This document shows positions 15,358 through 16,677 of a DNA stretch of 16,677 nt, piece by piece. This DNA comes from Verrucomicrobia bacterium UBA2460 (lineage in GTDB: Bacteria; Verrucomicrobiota; Verrucomicrobiia; Methylacidiphilales; Verrucolacustridaceae). The notes under the pieces were generated by a model. The model saw only the letters and a program-made list of their open reading frames with translations. It was not told the DNA's origin and did not search any database. Position 1 is the stretch's first letter. Each line of letters opens with the position of its first letter. Location: NCBI GenBank assembly GCA_002342345.1, contig DDPU01000050.1:1-16677 (forward strand), read 5' to 3'. A program made the translations under genes and the position numbers.

Positions 15358-15939
15358 TCAGCGGCCGCTTGCGCCGGACTTGGTCCGGGCGAGCATCTCG
15401 TCGAGAACCGGCTTGATCGGGCGCCGGACATCGGGGTCCATCCGGTCAATGAAAAGGACGCCCATGAGGTGGTCGACCTCATGCTGGATGGCGCGGGCGA
15501 GCAGGCCACCGGCGGCGAGGCTCATCTTTTTTCCCTCAAGGTCGAGATAGTCCATCTGGATCCTCAGGCTGCGGCGGACGGATCCGCTCAGGCCGGGAAA
15601 ACTCAGGCAGCCCTCCTCCGAATCCTCGCGTTTCCGGGTGAGGGTGAGCACGGGATTGCAGAAAAAGAGCGGCATGTGTTTTTTCCAGTCGACCGGTTTG
15701 CCCCCGAATTCCAGGGAGGAGGGCCGCTTCTCCACCTTGCGAAGGTCAATCACCGCGATCTGCAGGGAAATGCCCACCTGGGGTGCGGCGAGACCGACGC
15801 CTTCCGCCTCGTTCATGGTGGTCTCGAGAACGGCTGCCAGCTCGTGAAGCTTGGGGTCAGGAGGCCGGACCGCCAGGGCGGGCTGGCGGAGAACCGGATC
15901 GCCGTAGAGGCGGATGGGGAGGGGGGTGGCTTTTTTCAG
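15358..15939 (-). CDS. def: Peptide deformylase, apparent CTG start
   Basis: Def removes the formyl group from the N-terminal methionine of new proteins using a metal ion. All three family motifs are present: GVGLAAPQ (47-54), EEGCLSFPG with metal ligand Cys111, and QHEVDH with His153, Glu154 and His157. The only ATG that opens a long frame (15816) would start immediately before motif I, losing about 41 residues. Upstream in the same frame the translation continues with clear family sequence (IRLYGDPVLRQPALAVRPPD, then KLHELAAVLETT). No ATG, GTG or TTG lies at the right place. A CTG at 15939-15937 would give KKATPLPIRLYGDPVLR as N-terminus and a normal 193-residue length. It overlaps the exbD stop as CTGA. 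There is no SD sequence, so translation coupled to exbD is likely. Confidence 0.92.
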   Translation of the reverse strand: MKKATPLPIRLYGDPVLRQPALAVRPPDPKLHELAAVLETTMNEAEGVGLAAPQVGISLQIAVIDLRKVEKRPSSLEFGGKPVDWKKHMPLFFCNPVLTLTRKREDSEEGCLSFPGLSGSVRRSLRIQMDYLDLEGKKMSLAAGGLLARAIQHEVDHLMGVLFIDRMDPDVRRPIKPVLDEMLARTKSGASGR

Positions 15940-16415
15940 GGGCCGGGGTTGGCGCTGCCGATCTTGGAGGTGCGGACGGAGATGGGCACGCCGGCGTCCT
16001 CACACGCGTCAAAGAATTTGAAAAAGACCGAGATCGGGGTGGTCTCGTCGAAATTCAGGATGACACTCTTCACCCCGCGCTCCTTGAGGGCTTTGGCGAG
16101 ATCGGCGCGGAAGGAATCGGATTTCGGGTCGAGATTGAGGGGTTGGTCGCCGAGGTAGAGGGGAAAACGGTCGGTGTCGTAAATCCGGGCGTACTCCTCC
16201 GCCTTGGAGGACTTCATGGTGAGTTCCGGGGGCGTCTTGGCCTCCTCGACGGACTCGGTGCCCTTTTCCGATTTCGGCGGGGTGACATCGACCTTGGCGA
16301 CCTTCTTTTTAAAGGAGGTGGTGACGATGAAGAAAATGAGGAGCATGCAGAGGATGTCGATCAACGGAATGACGTTGATCTCCACGCGGCGGCGGCGGGA
16401 GGGGTGGAACTTCAT
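15936..16415 (-). CDS. exbD: ExbD/TolR-family biopolymer transport protein
   Basis: ExbD works with ExbB as a proton-driven motor that energises TonB-type or Tol-type processes across the envelope. The 159-residue protein has a short basic cytoplasmic tail (MKFHPSRRRR). One transmembrane helix follows (about 13-33, INVIPLIDILCMLLIFFIV) with Asp20 in the place of the proton-carrying aspartate of ExbD. A linker and a periplasmic domain end the chain (about 80-155, with DRFPLYLGDQPL, ADLAKALKERGVKSVILNFDE and ACEDAGVPISVRTSK). Family length is typical. ATG 16415 is chosen because it stands directly before the basic tail; the SD sequence is poor. exbB ends 22 nt upstream and the stop overlaps the proposed def start. 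No tonB is in the window, so TonB versus other partner is open. Confidence 0.9.
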   Translation of the reverse strand: MKFHPSRRRRVEINVIPLIDILCMLLIFFIVTTSFKKKVAKVDVTPPKSEKGTESVEEAKTPPELTMKSSKAEEYARIYDTDRFPLYLGDQPLNLDPKSDSFRADLAKALKERGVKSVILNFDETTPISVFFKFFDACEDAGVPISVRTSKIGSANPGP

Positions 16416-16437
16416 CTCGGGACGGCCCGGGGCGGGA

Positions 16438-16677
16438 TCAGGCGGGCACTTCCTCCGTGTAGAGTTTCTTGAGGAGAAGCATGGAAAGGTCCTCCAGTTC
16501 CACCGCGAGGACCTCGATCTTTTTGCTGAAGAAGGTGAAGGGGAAAAGCATGACAATGGCCGTGCCGATCCCGAGGACGGTGGTGTGCAGGGCTTCGGCG
16601 ATGCCCGCGGAGATCTTTTCCGGATCCGCGTTGGAGGATCCGACGGCGGCAAAGATGGTGATCAGGCCGGAAACGGT
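16438..16677 (-). CDS. exbB: ExbB/TolQ/MotA-family proton channel protein, C-terminal part
   Basis: Seventy-nine C-terminal residues are visible before the TGA at 16440-16438; the rest is outside the window. The fragment contains TVSGLITIFAAVGSS and, after NADPEKISAGI, the sequence AEALHTTVLGIGTAIVMLFP. These match the last two transmembrane helices of ExbB/TolQ, whose threonines line the proton path. A cytoplasmic tail follows (SKKIEVLAVELEDLSMLLLK). ExbB forms a pentamer around ExbD and uses proton flow for mechanical work. It is the first visible gene of the minus-strand run leading to the biotin genes; earlier genes may precede it. Confidence 0.9.
   Translation of the reverse strand, partial: TVSGLITIFAAVGSSNADPEKISAGIAEALHTTVLGIGTAIVMLFPFTFFSKKIEVLAVELEDLSMLLLKKLYTEEVPA

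Noticed and set aside
13040..15550. A very long plus-strand open frame (836 codons) antisense to bioF, the amidohydrolase and def
   Set aside because: It lies opposite three well-supported genes, is glycine-rich with no recognisable domain, and such open antisense frames are usual in GC-rich DNA because of third-position codon bias.
1..16677. CRISPR arrays, tRNA or rRNA genes, insertion sequences, toxin-antitoxin or phage-defence systems
   Set aside because: No regularly spaced direct repeats, cloverleaf genes, transposase or integrase motifs, or defence-gene signatures were found on reading both strands.

Overview
This is a GC-rich bacterial chromosomal segment carrying mostly housekeeping genes packed into short operons with little intergenic DNA. 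A prepilin-type protein with the FTLVELLVVI signature, an orphan Hanks-type kinase, poor Shine-Dalgarno (SD) sequences, alternative start codons and an rpsO-pnp pair together suggest a member of the PVC group, most likely Verrucomicrobiota. That placement is inference; no marker settles it. I see no transposase, integrase, phage gene, CRISPR array, tRNA or rRNA.

Layout. (1) Minus strand, 1-1379: rpsO followed by the N-terminal part of pnp, with a promoter very close to the rpsO start and an inverted repeat in the pnp leader. (2) 1380-1541: a divergent intergenic region with an AT-rich palindromic part and a 10-bp inverted repeat. (3) Plus strand, 1542-5081: an exported protein of unknown function, a likely outer-membrane beta-barrel protein, a bile acid:sodium symporter family transporter and an exported FKBP-type prolyl isomerase. 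(4) Minus strand, 5082-6149: queA, whose stop codon abuts that of the isomerase and whose start region touches that of the next gene. (5) Plus strand, 6149-6775: a type IV pilin or pseudopilin-like protein. (6) Minus strand, 6791-7630: a soluble serine/threonine kinase. (7) Plus strand, 7710-10974: UDP-glucuronate decarboxylase, a C-terminal processing protease and tsaD, closely spaced or overlapping. (8) Minus strand, 10954-16677: a seven-gene run read as exbB (partial), exbD, def, an amidohydrolase, bioF, bioA and bioD.

How the genes work together. bioF, bioA and bioD carry out three consecutive steps from pimeloyl-thioester to dethiobiotin; bioB and pimelate-forming genes are not in the window. 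ExbB/ExbD would form a proton-driven motor of the inner membrane. Def, TsaD, QueA, S15 and PNPase serve translation and RNA metabolism. Several genes act at the cell envelope: the barrel protein, transporter, FKBP, pilin, protease, the UDP-xylose enzyme and ExbBD.

The gene content looks conventional and I found no convincing new multi-gene system. The points most worth checking are the apparent CTG start of def, the almost leaderless rpsO transcript, the alternative pnp leader hairpins, compact hairpins at all three convergent junctions, and the intergenic inverted repeat.
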